In this document: piece after piece, positions 54,837 to 63,939 of the stretch
Layout of the letters: each line of letters begins with the position of its first letter
How positions within the stretch are numbered: the stretch's first letter is position 1
Assembly (NCBI GenBank): GCA_002716405.1
Contig: PBBA01000005.1
Coordinates: 42,456-106,455 of the forward strand
From: Chloroflexota bacterium
GTDB taxonomy: Bacteria > Chloroflexota > Dehalococcoidia > UBA2979
Length of the DNA stretch: 64,000 nucleotides
Direction: 5' to 3'
Notes under the pieces: generated by a model
The model's input: only the letters and a program-made list of their open reading frames with translations
Told to the model about the DNA's origin: nothing
The model's database searches: none
Program-made: the position numbers and the translations under genes

Positions 54837-55943
54837 ATGATATTGAACCGCCTTCAACTTGTCCGTGAGGAAATGAGACATTCGAATCTAGATTTTTTAC
54901 TTATTACGGATCCTAGTAATCGCCAATGGATCTCTGGATTCACTGGATCATCCGGCATTGTTCTTATCTCAAAACAAACGGCTTATATTGCTACTGATTC
55001 GCGTTATTGGATACAAGTAGAACAACAAAGTCCTGATTTTGAATTGGTAAAAATAGCAGGTGCTACAACTTCTATAGCCACAGAATTGATAGAAAAAATC
55101 TCTGATGCCAGTAATTTTGGGTATGAACCAGAAAACTTAACAATGAAGCAATATCAAGATTACACTAAGATAATTTCATCAATGACTTGGAAAAATACTC
55201 CTAACTTTATTGCTGCACCTAGTATTATCAATAAACTTCGAATGTCTAAGGACAGCGGTGAACTAACTTCTCTCATTAAAGCAGTTGAAATAGCAGACGC
55301 AGGGATGAATCATGCCTTTCAAATTATACAACCAGGTATGACTGAAAAAACTTTAGCTTGGGAAATACAAAAAAATGTGATCGAAAATGGTGCAGACAGT
55401 CTATCCTTTAACACAATAGTTGCTGGAGGTGAACGGGGTGCACTACCTCATGCAAGACCCCTTAATATAGCTCTAGCAAATAAAACAGGTGTGGTTATTG
55501 ATATGGGTGTTAAGGTTAACGGTTATTGTTCTGATCTCACGCGAACATTCTTTCTTGGTACTCCAACTGATAAATTTAAAAAAGTATATGATGTAGTCTT
55601 GACTGCACAAATGATGGCTATCGAACGTATAGAGGTCGGGATGACTGGAGCGGAGGCACATGAAATAGCAGCTTCAGTCATCGCAGAAATGGGTTATGGA
55701 AATTATTTTGGTCATGGATTAGGTCATGGAGTAGGGATCGATGTACATGAAGCACCAAGGTTATCTCCTGCATCTGATACTATTCTAGAAAATGGCCATG
55801 TTTTTACTATTGAACCAGGAATATATCTCCCAGGTTGGGGAGGTGTTCGAATTGAAGATCAATGCTTGATGGAAGCAGGTAAGGTAAGATCTCTAACTAA
55901 GTCACCAAAGTTGGATCTTGAAATTGGAGTAATAAATGATTAG
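54837..55943 (+). CDS. Xaa-Pro aminopeptidase / dipeptidase family protein (M24)
   Basis: Metallopeptidase cleaving at X-Pro bonds, 368 residues. The N-terminal creatinase-like domain (LVREEMRHSNLDFLLITDPSNRQW) is followed by the pita-bread domain with metal ligands D in VIDMGVKVNGYCSDLTR (two aspartates), H in GHGLGHGVGIDVHE, and glutamates in FTIEPGIY and VRIED. PepP and PepQ cannot be told apart from sequence alone. It lies 6 bp after aroQ and overlaps efp by 8 bp. Confidence 0.92.
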   Translation: MILNRLQLVREEMRHSNLDFLLITDPSNRQWISGFTGSSGIVLISKQTAYIATDSRYWIQVEQQSPDFELVKIAGATTSIATELIEKISDASNFGYEPENLTMKQYQDYTKIISSMTWKNTPNFIAAPSIINKLRMSKDSGELTSLIKAVEIADAGMNHAFQIIQPGMTEKTLAWEIQKNVIENGADSLSFNTIVAGGERGALPHARPLNIALANKTGVVIDMGVKVNGYCSDLTRTFFLGTPTDKFKKVYDVVLTAQMMAIERIEVGMTGAEAHEIAASVIAEMGYGNYFGHGLGHGVGIDVHEAPRLSPASDTILENGHVFTIEPGIYLPGWGGVRIEDQCLMEAGKVRSLTKSPKLDLEIGVIND

Positions 55944-56499
55944 CACGTCTGATTTTAAAAAAGGACTGTCCTTAGAAGTAGATGGAACTTTATACCAAAT
56001 AGTAGAAGTGCATCATGTAAAAACCAAAAAATCTGCAGTTTATAGAGTAAAACTTAAAGATCTACGAGAAGGACATATAATAGAAAAGTCATTTAATGCT
56101 GGTGAGAAATTAGCAGCTGCTAGGGTTGAGCGACGTGAAATGCAATATCTCTATGGAGATAGAGATATCTATACTTTTATGAATACGGAAACTTTTGACC
56201 AAATTGAAGTTCCTGAAAAAATAGTTGAGGATGCCCTTCCTTATCTTACTGAAAATGACAAAGTTCAATTAATACTCTATGGGGATGAGGCATTGTCGAT
56301 TGAAATTCCTCCAGCAGTAGAATTACTAATAGTTGAATCTGATCCTGGTGTAAAGGGGGATACTGCCACTGGTGCAACTAAGCCAGCAAAATTAGAAACA
56401 GGTTTAGTTGTAAATGTTCCGATATTCATTAATCAAGGAGATAGAATTAAGGTATCAACTTCAAACGGCGAATATCTGGAGCGTGTAGCTACAGCATAA
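55936..56499 (+). CDS. efp: elongation factor P
   Basis: Rescues ribosomes stalled at polyprolines. The 187-residue protein has three beta-barrel domains as in EF-P: N-terminal KOW-like (STSDFKKGLSLEVDGTLYQI), central OB (YLYGDRDIYTFMNTETFDQIEVPE) and C-terminal OB (PPAVELLIVESDPGVKGDTATGATKPAKLETG). Unusual: the loop normally reading PGKG near the modifiable residue is T30-K31-K32-S33 (in HHVKTKKSAVYR), so the lysine is in place but both glycines and the proline are gone. ATG start, overlapping the peptidase stop. The pepP-efp order is common. Confidence 0.95.
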   Translation: MISTSDFKKGLSLEVDGTLYQIVEVHHVKTKKSAVYRVKLKDLREGHIIEKSFNAGEKLAAARVERREMQYLYGDRDIYTFMNTETFDQIEVPEKIVEDALPYLTENDKVQLILYGDEALSIEIPPAVELLIVESDPGVKGDTATGATKPAKLETGLVVNVPIFINQGDRIKVSTSNGEYLERVATA

Positions 56500-56500
56500 G

Positions 56501-57712
56501 ATGTATCCAGAAACACAAAGTGTCTCACAACTCACCACTAAGATTCGTTCAACGATCGAAAATAGCGATGAGCTAATAGATATCTGGGTTGAAGGTGAGA
56601 TATCCAACTTAAGCCAACCCAGATCAGGGCATATTTATTTCACATTAAAAGATGAAAATGCACAGATGCGCTGTGCATTTTTCAAACAAAATCATCATGG
56701 ATCTAATGAACATTTAGACTTGGGAGTATCTGTCATAGTACATGGCAAAGTAACAATTTACGAACCTCAAGGTAACTTACAGATTTTAATTGATTTTATA
56801 CAGCCAGCAGGTATAGGAGCGTTAAACGCAGAATTTGAAAGAAGAAAACAAAGATTGCAGAAAATGGGAATGTTCGCAGAGGAAAGAAAAAGGCCTCTCC
56901 CACGCTTCCCAATGCATATTGGTGTCGTAACTTCACCTACTGGTGCTGCACTGAGGGATATTCAAACAATTCTTAGTCGAAGGTGGCCTTTGGCAAAAAT
57001 TACTGTTTACCCAACAGAAGTACAAGGAATCAATGCGGGGATAGCCATAAGTAATGCAATTAAAATAATTTCAAAAGCTGAAGAAAAAACACAAATGCCT
57101 GAAATATTAATAGTAGCGCGAGGTGGTGGATCAGCAGAAGATTTGTGGGCTTTTAATGAAGACATCGTTGTTGAAGCTGTTTTTGCCTCACCAATACCTG
57201 TTATATCAGGTGTTGGACATGAAACAGACGTTACATTAATCGATTTAGTTGCTGATATACGTGCTGCTACCCCATCTGTTGCCGCAGAAATGGCAACACC
57301 CGATCAGAATGAAATACATGCCCATATACAAAATTTAATCTCAGGTCAACATTATTATTTAACATCATTAATTCGAAATTTAAATCAGGTAATACAATCA
57401 CACAAAATGAAGATGGGAAACATACAACCAAGTATTGAGCATTACAAAGATCAAACAAACTACATGTTGCGCTCATTAAATTACAACGTAAACATGTTAA
57501 ATTTTGTTGCAAATGAAAAGCTAAAAGCAATTAGCAGTCAACTCCGAACACTTTCACCAAAAGCAGTGATGAAAAGAGGATTTACGATCGCATCTACTTT
57601 AGACGGGGAAATAGTTACACTTGCAAAATCGGTTGAAGAAAATGATTTTTTGAAGCTTCAGTGGCAAGATAGTAGTCATATAATTCGTATCGAGAGTAAA
57701 GATGGAAAATAA
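56501..57712 (+). CDS. xseA: exodeoxyribonuclease VII large subunit
   Basis: Catalytic subunit of exonuclease VII, degrading single-stranded DNA. The 403-residue protein has the N-terminal OB fold (LIDIWVEGEISNLSQPRSGHIYFTLKDE, CAFFKQN), the catalytic domain with TSPTGAALRDIQTIL, RGGGSAEDLW and ISGVGHETDVTLIDLVADIRAATPSVAAE, then a coiled-coil and a short C-terminal domain. It starts 1 bp after efp and overlaps xseB by 11 bp, so efp-xseA-xseB are co-translated. Confidence 0.96.
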   Translation: MYPETQSVSQLTTKIRSTIENSDELIDIWVEGEISNLSQPRSGHIYFTLKDENAQMRCAFFKQNHHGSNEHLDLGVSVIVHGKVTIYEPQGNLQILIDFIQPAGIGALNAEFERRKQRLQKMGMFAEERKRPLPRFPMHIGVVTSPTGAALRDIQTILSRRWPLAKITVYPTEVQGINAGIAISNAIKIISKAEEKTQMPEILIVARGGGSAEDLWAFNEDIVVEAVFASPIPVISGVGHETDVTLIDLVADIRAATPSVAAEMATPDQNEIHAHIQNLISGQHYYLTSLIRNLNQVIQSHKMKMGNIQPSIEHYKDQTNYMLRSLNYNVNMLNFVANEKLKAISSQLRTLSPKAVMKRGFTIASTLDGEIVTLAKSVEENDFLKLQWQDSSHIIRIESKDGK

Positions 57713-57935
57713 ACAAACACAAAATAATGATGAAGGTGTTTCTGAAAGTTTCGAAGACTTAATTCAGCAACTTGAAATAATTACTACTAAATTAGAGCAA
57801 GGTGGTATCGATTTAAATACTTCAATCACCTTATATGAACAAGGTGTGACTATTGCAAGACATTGCCAAGAGTTATTGAATAATGCTGGAAATAAGATAC
57901 AAGATTTGCAACAGCAATTAGATCAGGAATCTTGA
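57702..57935 (+). CDS. xseB: exodeoxyribonuclease VII small subunit
   Basis: 77-residue helical partner of XseA. It has the family pattern SFEDLIQQLEIITTKLEQGGIDLNTSITLYEQGV near the centre and a glutamine-rich end. It starts at ATG within the last 11 bp of xseA in another frame, the usual arrangement, and its stop lies 1 bp before the formyltransferase gene. Confidence 0.94.
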   Translation: MENKQTQNNDEGVSESFEDLIQQLEIITTKLEQGGIDLNTSITLYEQGVTIARHCQELLNNAGNKIQDLQQQLDQES

Positions 57936-57936
57936 A

Positions 57937-58737
57937 TTGACTCTTAAACTTGGTTGGTTTACAACACGTGGGGCAAGCTCAAGCAAAATATACGAAACCG
58001 TACAAAACGCGATACATTCTGGTGAACTAGATGCTGAAATTTCATTTGTCTTTTCTAATCGAACTGCTGGAATTGAAAAAGTTACTGATGATTTTTTTGA
58101 AAAAGTTAAATCAGATGGAATTTCATTAATTACTCACTCTTCAATCGACTTCCGAAAGCAAAAAGACGGAAGGCGTTCGAAAAATGGAGAGCCCCTTCCT
58201 AGTTGGAGAAATGCATACGATCTAGAGATCGAAAAGTTAATATCAAAATATGATTTTGACATAGGCGTTTTAGCTGGATATATGCTTATATTAACCAAAT
58301 CTTTTGTAGAGAAGTTTCCCTTAATAAATTTACATCCCGCTCTTCCCGATGGACCAACTGGTACCTGGCAAGAAGTAATACAAGAACTCATTATATCCGA
58401 TGCAAAAAAAACCGGACTCATGATACATCAAGCCATTGCTGAAGTAGATCTTGGTCCAGTATTAGCTACATGTGAATTCAAATTGGACTCTGCCGCATTC
58501 TATGATGCTAAACAAAGAGTCAAAGAAAATACAAATTTAGATACAAGTGAGTTATTCAAACTAATACGAGAAGAAACTGTAAAACGTGAATCTCCTTTTG
58601 TAACAGTATTACTACAAGAGATCACACAGGGCAGAATCTCCATCCAAGATATTGTCACACAGGCGAATACACCTTCAAACAAAGAGCTACCAGTAGACTT
58701 AACTCTCCAAGTAGAAAAATGGTTAGCGGAAAATTAG
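57937..58737 (+). CDS. formyltransferase-like protein related to GAR transformylase (PurN)
   Basis: A 266-residue protein with the formyltransferase fold. The catalytic triad of PurN-type enzymes is readable: N131 and H133 in INLHPALP and D171 in EVDLGPVLA, with H164 in between; spacing fits. The N-terminus GWFTTRGASSSKIYETV is more divergent than the usual GSN-containing PurN start, and the protein is ~60 residues longer than typical PurN. It may make formylglycinamide ribotide in purine synthesis or have another folate-linked role. TTG start, 1 bp after xseB, so it is in the same transcript; other pur genes are absent. Confidence 0.75.
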   Translation: MTLKLGWFTTRGASSSKIYETVQNAIHSGELDAEISFVFSNRTAGIEKVTDDFFEKVKSDGISLITHSSIDFRKQKDGRRSKNGEPLPSWRNAYDLEIEKLISKYDFDIGVLAGYMLILTKSFVEKFPLINLHPALPDGPTGTWQEVIQELIISDAKKTGLMIHQAIAEVDLGPVLATCEFKLDSAAFYDAKQRVKENTNLDTSELFKLIREETVKRESPFVTVLLQEITQGRISIQDIVTQANTPSNKELPVDLTLQVEKWLAEN

Positions 58738-58748
58738 TTGGATAATGA

Positions 58749-59507
58749 ATGAATAATTTATCAAATAATGATCAGAATTTACTTAGGTTACAAAAAATCC
58801 TTTCCAAATGTGGTTATGGTAGTCGAAGGTCCTGTGAAAAATTAATCATTGAAGGTAGAGTTTCAGTTGATGGTCAAGTAGCAAAATTGGGAATGAAAGC
58901 AAATCCATTCGAACAATCCATTTTATTAGATGGGCAATTGATTTCTTATCCAAACGAAGATACAACAATCGTAATGAACAAACCTAGTGGTTTTATAGTC
59001 AGTACAAAAGATGAAAACAGTATCCCTAATATTTATAACCTTCTCCCTTATCAATCTAAATCTCTTCGGTATGCAGGTCGTTTAGATGTGAATACTGAAG
59101 GTTTATTGCTATTCAGCACAGATGGAGAGTTAATTTATAGGTTGACGCACCCAAAATTTGAAATAAAAAAAGTTTACGAAGTTATAATTGAAGGCTATCT
59201 ATCCAAACATGCACAAACACAGCTCAGTAATGGAATTGATTTAGATGGAACATTGACCAAACCTGCAAATGTAAAGATCACCAGTGAAAATAATGACCGT
59301 AGTGTTATTGAATTAATTATTCACGAAGGTCGTAACCATCAGGTCAGAAGAATGTTTGATGCAATAGGCATTACAATTTTATATTTGCGAAGAATTAGTG
59401 TTGGCCCTCTATCTCTAGGAGCAATTAGGCGAGGAAAATACAAAGTGCTGAATGAGGATGAACTAGAAAACTTAAAAACAATTGTAGGAATCCATGACAG
59501 GAGCTAA
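58749..59507 (+). CDS. rRNA pseudouridine synthase, RluB/RsuA family
   Basis: Converts a uridine in rRNA to pseudouridine. The 252 residues have an N-terminal S4 domain (LQKILSKCGYGSRRSCEKLI), then the catalytic core MNKPSGFIVS and AGRLDVNTEGLLLFSTDGE with catalytic D113 and the RNHQVRRMFDAIG motif. The longer catalytic loop and position before cmk and plsC are typical of RluB (23S U2605) rather than RsuA, but I cannot prove the site. It starts at ATG after the formyltransferase by 11 bp. Confidence 0.9.
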   Translation: MNNLSNNDQNLLRLQKILSKCGYGSRRSCEKLIIEGRVSVDGQVAKLGMKANPFEQSILLDGQLISYPNEDTTIVMNKPSGFIVSTKDENSIPNIYNLLPYQSKSLRYAGRLDVNTEGLLLFSTDGELIYRLTHPKFEIKKVYEVIIEGYLSKHAQTQLSNGIDLDGTLTKPANVKITSENNDRSVIELIIHEGRNHQVRRMFDAIGITILYLRRISVGPLSLGAIRRGKYKVLNEDELENLKTIVGIHDRS

Positions 59508-59586
59508 TCGATTTGTAGACGGTTCAATCCTTCCGTCGATATGATCGTAATAATGCAGACGCTGGAGGAATATTATTTCAAACAAG

Positions 59587-60270
59587 ATGCTTGAATTATC
59601 GCTGGCAATTGATGGCCCAGCTGCCTCAGGTAAAAGTGTAGTCGGGAGAGGACTCGCCGAACGCTTAGGCATTGGATTTGTTGATACAGGATTAATATAT
59701 AGAACTTGTACATTGGCAGTAATTCGTGAAAAAATTGACCCTCTTGATGAACAAAAAATATTTGAATTAGTGGAGAAAATAAATATGGATATGCGATGGG
59801 AATTACTCTCATCGCCAGAAATGTTTATTGATAATGAAAATGTAACCTCAGAGCTTCGAACTTCAATTGTCGAAACAAACGTTTCCTATATTTCTCGTAT
59901 AGAAAAGGTTCGCACTAATCTTGTTGCAAGACAAAGAGATATAGCGCAACGAGAACCAGTTATTATGGCTGGGCGAGATATCGGAACACGTGTACTTAGA
60001 GAGGCACGTACAAAATTTTTCTTGAACGCATCCACCGAAACACGTGCGAATCGGAGACTGCAAGAAACAATTAGCTCAGGAGAAAATACTTCTTACGAAG
60101 AAATATTCGTATCTACACAACGACGAGACCACCTGGATGATTCTGGGCATAGAGCAGTAAGACCGGAACAGGCATCATCAGATGCAATTATTGTTGAAAC
60201 TGATAACTTGGATGTTGAAGCAGTCATTGACTTATGTGTTTCGATCTATCGAAAGACAAACCAAAATTAA
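59587..60270 (+). CDS. cmk: cytidylate kinase
   Basis: Phosphorylates CMP/dCMP. The 227-residue protein has the P-loop GPAASGKS at 10-17, FVDTGLIYR, AGRDIGTRVLREA and RRDHLDDSGHRAVRPEQASSDA (the usual DSxR-type lid motif is DDSGHRAV here). ATG start with GGAGGAA upstream in the 79-bp gap; this gap also holds GACGG/CCGTC, a 5-bp stem. The cmk-plsC order following an rRNA pseudouridine synthase is a standard bacterial cluster. Confidence 0.95.
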   Translation: MLELSLAIDGPAASGKSVVGRGLAERLGIGFVDTGLIYRTCTLAVIREKIDPLDEQKIFELVEKINMDMRWELLSSPEMFIDNENVTSELRTSIVETNVSYISRIEKVRTNLVARQRDIAQREPVIMAGRDIGTRVLREARTKFFLNASTETRANRRLQETISSGENTSYEEIFVSTQRRDHLDDSGHRAVRPEQASSDAIIVETDNLDVEAVIDLCVSIYRKTNQN

Positions 60271-60279
60271 GAGCGGATA

Positions 60280-60981
60280 ATGTATCAACTAACGTCCAAA
60301 TGCGTTTATGCCTTCCTTACATTTTCGGTAAGTCGTCTAGCGAAAATTCTCACTAGAATCGAAATTGTAGGTATCGAACATATTCCAAAAAGTGGCCCCT
60401 TGATTTTGATTTGCAACCACTCACATAATGTTGACCCACCTTTGGTCGGATCTTTTTTCTCAAGAACAATATATACTATGGCCAAATCAGAATTGTTTAT
60501 AAATCCATTGTCGCGCTGGTTATTTCGATCAGTTAATGCCTTCCCTGTAGAACGTCTAAAAGCAGACTTACAAGCCCTACGAATTGCAAGAACAATTCTC
60601 AATCAAAAAAAGGCTTTATTACTATTCCCTGAAGGAACACGCAACCATGGAAAAGGATTGAATCCGGCACTACCAGGTGCGGCGCTAATTGCTCTAAAAA
60701 CGAAATCTCCTATTCTCCCTATTGGTATATCAGGGACACATCTCATTTCATGGAAATCAATATGGTTTCTATGGCTAATCAACCGTCGTCCAAAATTAAT
60801 TATAGAATTTGGAGAACCTTTTGAATTACCTCAAATGAATAAAGAACAAGACATAGTCGAAAAATCGACAGATTATATGATGCGAAAAGTCGCAGATTTA
60901 CTATCAGAAAGATATCGTGGAGTATACGGAGAAAAAACAAAAAATCAGATCGTCGTAGCAAGGGCAACTTCAAGGAAGTAG
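60280..60981 (+). CDS. plsC: 1-acyl-sn-glycerol-3-phosphate acyltransferase (PlsC family)
   Basis: Membrane-associated acyltransferase making phosphatidic acid. In 233 residues it shows the catalytic H-x4-D box (H47-D52 in NHSHNVDPP) and the glycerol-phosphate-binding FPEGTR at 116-121, and an N-terminal hydrophobic segment. ATG start 9 bp after cmk. Downstream, 22 bp later, is glmS. With FabV and AccC/BCCP it indicates bacterial ester-lipid synthesis. Confidence 0.92.
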   Translation: MYQLTSKCVYAFLTFSVSRLAKILTRIEIVGIEHIPKSGPLILICNHSHNVDPPLVGSFFSRTIYTMAKSELFINPLSRWLFRSVNAFPVERLKADLQALRIARTILNQKKALLLFPEGTRNHGKGLNPALPGAALIALKTKSPILPIGISGTHLISWKSIWFLWLINRRPKLIIEFGEPFELPQMNKEQDIVEKSTDYMMRKVADLLSERYRGVYGEKTKNQIVVARATSRK

Positions 60982-61003
60982 ACATCTCGAGGAGAGAGAA
61001 TAT

Positions 61004-62842
61004 ATGTGTGGAATCATTGGCTACTGCGGCAAAGATGATGCTGGTACGACGATATTACGAGGGTTAAAAGCTTTAGAGTACAGAGGTTACGATTCTTCAG
61101 GAATAGCACTTGCAAACCCAAATGGATCCTTGTCAATTACTCGATCAGTTGGAAAAATTTCAGCATTAATCGAAAAAACTAAACTCAATCTTATTGCGTC
61201 ATCATCCGGAATAGGGCACACGCGATGGGCTACACATGGTGCAGTAAATGAGGCAAACACACATCCACATACTGATCAATTGGGTAAGGTAGCTGTAGTA
61301 CATAATGGAATAATTGAAAATTTTGAGACATTAAAGAAAAACTTTTCTCCTGAAATCTTTAGTTCGGAAACGGATACTGAAGTCATTGCACACATGATTG
61401 CACTTGAAATGGATAGTGGTCAAAACCTATTACAGGCAGTCCAAAACACATTACACAAAGCAACAGGATCATTTTCTATCGTAGTTGTTAGTGAATTAAA
61501 TCCGCATAAAATAGTTGCCGCCAGGAAAGGTAATGCCAGTGGCCTAGTTGTTGGATTTGCAAAAGATGCAATTTGTGTTGTTTCAGACATTACAGCTCTC
61601 ACAGATATTATTGAACACATTACATTTTTGGATGCCAATGAATATGTCGAATTCTCATCAAAAGAAGCAATTTTCTACAGTGATACTGGAGAAGAAATCG
61701 ATAAAAAGGAGCTACAACTTCCCTTTGAGCATAGCGTGCAAAATCTTGGTCAGTTTAAACATTACATGCTGAAAGAGATCAATGAACAGCCCGAGGCCAT
61801 ATTGGATACAATACGAGGAAGATATCAGTCAGATACTGGTAGTATTTATTTGCAAGAATTACAAATATCCTCAGAACAGATCTGCGATATAAACAGAGTC
61901 GTTTTCGTTGGAATGGGAACATCTTCAAATGCCACACTTGTTGGAAGACATTATATGGAGCGCTTTGCAAAAATTCCTTCTGAGGTAGATAACGCATCTG
62001 AGTTCCGATATAGACAGCCTATCCTCGATAAGAACACTCTTGTCATATCTGTAGCACAATCTGGAGAAACTGTAGACACACTTGCCGCAATGGACGAAGC
62101 AAAACGAGCAGGATGTATGCAAATTACAATATGTAATAATCCAGGTACACAAACTACACGTATAGCAGACTCTTCAATTTATATGAGATGTGGACAGGAA
62201 ATATCTGTTGCAAGTACAAAAACAATGACTGCATCAATGGTACTAATGCATGCCCTTGCACTTTATTTAGGGAAAATCAGGGGGACATTATCATCTGAAA
62301 CAGAGCAACAACAAATTAATGCTGCATTACATTTACCTGTTGCACTTGGGCAAGCTTTAGAACTATCGAATCAAATAGAAGAAATTGCAAGCCGCTATCA
62401 TACCTTTGATGATTTTCTATTTTTAGGACGCGGGTTAGGGTTTCCTATAGCAATAGAAGGAGCACTCAAACTTAAAGAAATTTCTTATATCAATGCTATA
62501 GGATATGCAGCTGGAGAAATGAAACACGGCCCCATTGCATTGATTGACAGCCAAATGCCTACCATAGCTATAGCTCCAAGAGACACCGTATTCGAAAAAA
62601 TGGTCTCAAATATCCAACAAATACGTGCACGGCAAGGAAAGGTTATTGCACTAGTATCACATGGGGAAAAATCATTGAATAACTTGGCAGATGAAATCAT
62701 TGAATTGCCTGAAGTTGACCCTCTACTATCACCAATAGTAACTGTCGTACCACTTCAACTACTTGCATATCATATTGCACAAAAGCGAGGATTGGACATT
62801 GATCAGCCTAGGAATCTAGCAAAAACAGTTACTGTAGAGTAA
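61004..62842 (+). CDS. glmS: glutamine-fructose-6-phosphate aminotransferase (isomerizing)
   Basis: First enzyme of hexosamine synthesis. The 612-residue protein has the catalytic C2 (MCGIIGYCG), the GHTRWATHG and HNGIIEN motifs of the glutaminase domain, then two SIS domains (GMGTSSNATLVGRHYME; SQSGET-like VAQSGETVDTL; TASMVLMHALALYLG; GAGEMKHGPIALI) and ends with PRNLAKTVTVE, the conserved C-terminal sugar-phosphate closing tail. GGAGAG ribosome binding site. The last eight codons are repeated beyond the next gene at 63957-63976. In some bacteria glmS is Tn7's attachment target; no tns genes are seen here. Confidence 0.97.
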   Translation: MCGIIGYCGKDDAGTTILRGLKALEYRGYDSSGIALANPNGSLSITRSVGKISALIEKTKLNLIASSSGIGHTRWATHGAVNEANTHPHTDQLGKVAVVHNGIIENFETLKKNFSPEIFSSETDTEVIAHMIALEMDSGQNLLQAVQNTLHKATGSFSIVVVSELNPHKIVAARKGNASGLVVGFAKDAICVVSDITALTDIIEHITFLDANEYVEFSSKEAIFYSDTGEEIDKKELQLPFEHSVQNLGQFKHYMLKEINEQPEAILDTIRGRYQSDTGSIYLQELQISSEQICDINRVVFVGMGTSSNATLVGRHYMERFAKIPSEVDNASEFRYRQPILDKNTLVISVAQSGETVDTLAAMDEAKRAGCMQITICNNPGTQTTRIADSSIYMRCGQEISVASTKTMTASMVLMHALALYLGKIRGTLSSETEQQQINAALHLPVALGQALELSNQIEEIASRYHTFDDFLFLGRGLGFPIAIEGALKLKEISYINAIGYAAGEMKHGPIALIDSQMPTIAIAPRDTVFEKMVSNIQQIRARQGKVIALVSHGEKSLNNLADEIIELPEVDPLLSPIVTVVPLQLLAYHIAQKRGLDIDQPRNLAKTVTVE

Positions 62843-62865
62843 GTTTGAACAGTGAATAATTATGA
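62823..62865 (+). repeat. direct repeat, left copy: glmS tail, spacer and gene start
   Basis: The last six codons of glmS (ACA GTT ACT GTA GAG TAA), the 9-base spacer and the first codons of the next gene (GTG AAT AAT TAT GA) recur at 63957-63999 with 40 of 43 bases identical. Two of the three differences are synonymous third-position changes in the glmS part; the third lies in the spacer. Confidence 0.9.
62840..62857 (+). repeat. inverted repeat, left arm flanking the nuclease gene
   Basis: TAAGTTTGAACAGTGAAT spans the glmS stop codon and the GTG start of the next gene. Its reverse complement matches 17 of 18 bases at 63940-63957, 15 bp past that gene's stop, so the pair encloses the gene like terminal inverted repeats. 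Confidence 0.85.
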
Positions 62866-63925
62866 GACCATAGAAATTACAAAAGATGATTTCTTGCCTT
62901 ATCTACATTGGTGTTTAATAAAATTCCAAAACGACCCTTCAAGCAGGAGAGGTATTGGAGGTGTAAATCACAAAATAGGAGGATTTATAGATAGATTTGC
63001 TAATCAATGTGTTAATTGGATAATCTTTAATCATCTACTCCGAGAAGAAAAATTTAAAGTTGATCCGGACTATTTTTTTTACAAAGAAAAGTCAGCAAAA
63101 AAATGTGCTGATGTCATCGGACTAAAAGGAGAAAACGGAATCGTACCTTTAACGCATTTTAATAAAACTGAATGGGTCCATATTAATAAGGCACCATTCA
63201 TAGAGGTAAAAACTCTTAGGAAAGACCAGCAGATCGCACATCTTGGGTTGACCCAATATCATGATGATAACTATTTCGTCTACGTTGAATCAGAATTTGA
63301 TGAACTGTATCTATTTAACTTAATTGAGGGTTTTCTCGAGAGAGATTTTGATATGAGCATGAACGAAATATATGTAAAAGATAATTCTGATAATATTATT
63401 CTCACTCCTAAAGTAGAAAAACCCAACAAGATTGCCTCTATAAGATTAATGGGTGTTTATAAAGGAATTGATTTAAAAGAGCACAATCTAGAATTCCCTA
63501 TGGGTAAAAACCCTAGATATATTGCCAGTGTAGATAAAATAAATGAGGAAGATACTATCAATTTTAACAAATTCCAATCAACTAAAATCAAAGACGATAG
63601 ATTTATCTATGATCCTCTAGAAGAGAGACTCAATGAATGGTTGCCTATTTATACTAAGTCAAATTCTATTAAGATGATTCACAAAGAAAGAAAAACAAAA
63701 GGTTATTTGTTTATTGAAGTCGAAGAACCATGTTTTCTTAATGAATATAAACTAGAAAAAGGATTTTACAGAATTAATTTTAAAGTATTAGACAGGAGTG
63801 GAAAGGAAACAGAAATATTTAACCATAAATCAGTTTATGACAAAGTTAATCATCATTATTCAGTTTTCCCAAATGATCGAACAGACGAACTTTTAGAAGA
63901 ATTAAAATTATTTTACTATGCTTAA
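62852..63925 (+). CDS. PD-(D/E)XK nuclease-like protein (possible restriction endonuclease)
   Basis: Unrecognised as a named family; 357 residues, rich in K, N, D and Y unlike its neighbours. D87 (CADVIG), then E118-V-K120 (PFIEVKTLR) followed by Q125, Q135 and a YFVYVE strand give the order of a PD-(D/E)XK nuclease core as in type II restriction enzymes. Before it SRRGIGGVNHKIGGFIDRFANQ; after ~residue 160 a long beta-rich region of unknown fold. No methyltransferase is adjacent in view. GTG start, 9 bp after glmS; no good ribosome binding site. It is enclosed by 18-bp inverted repeats and followed by a copy of the glmS tail, signs of horizontal arrival. Confidence 0.7.
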   Translation: MNNYETIEITKDDFLPYLHWCLIKFQNDPSSRRGIGGVNHKIGGFIDRFANQCVNWIIFNHLLREEKFKVDPDYFFYKEKSAKKCADVIGLKGENGIVPLTHFNKTEWVHINKAPFIEVKTLRKDQQIAHLGLTQYHDDNYFVYVESEFDELYLFNLIEGFLERDFDMSMNEIYVKDNSDNIILTPKVEKPNKIASIRLMGVYKGIDLKEHNLEFPMGKNPRYIASVDKINEEDTINFNKFQSTKIKDDRFIYDPLEERLNEWLPIYTKSNSIKMIHKERKTKGYLFIEVEEPCFLNEYKLEKGFYRINFKVLDRSGKETEIFNHKSVYDKVNHHYSVFPNDRTDELLEELKLFYYA

Positions 63926-63939
63926 ATTCATAGATTCTA

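Noticed and set aside
59573-59812. Open frame on the minus strand across the cmk start
   Set aside because: It lies opposite the P-loop region of cmk and has no plausible protein features.
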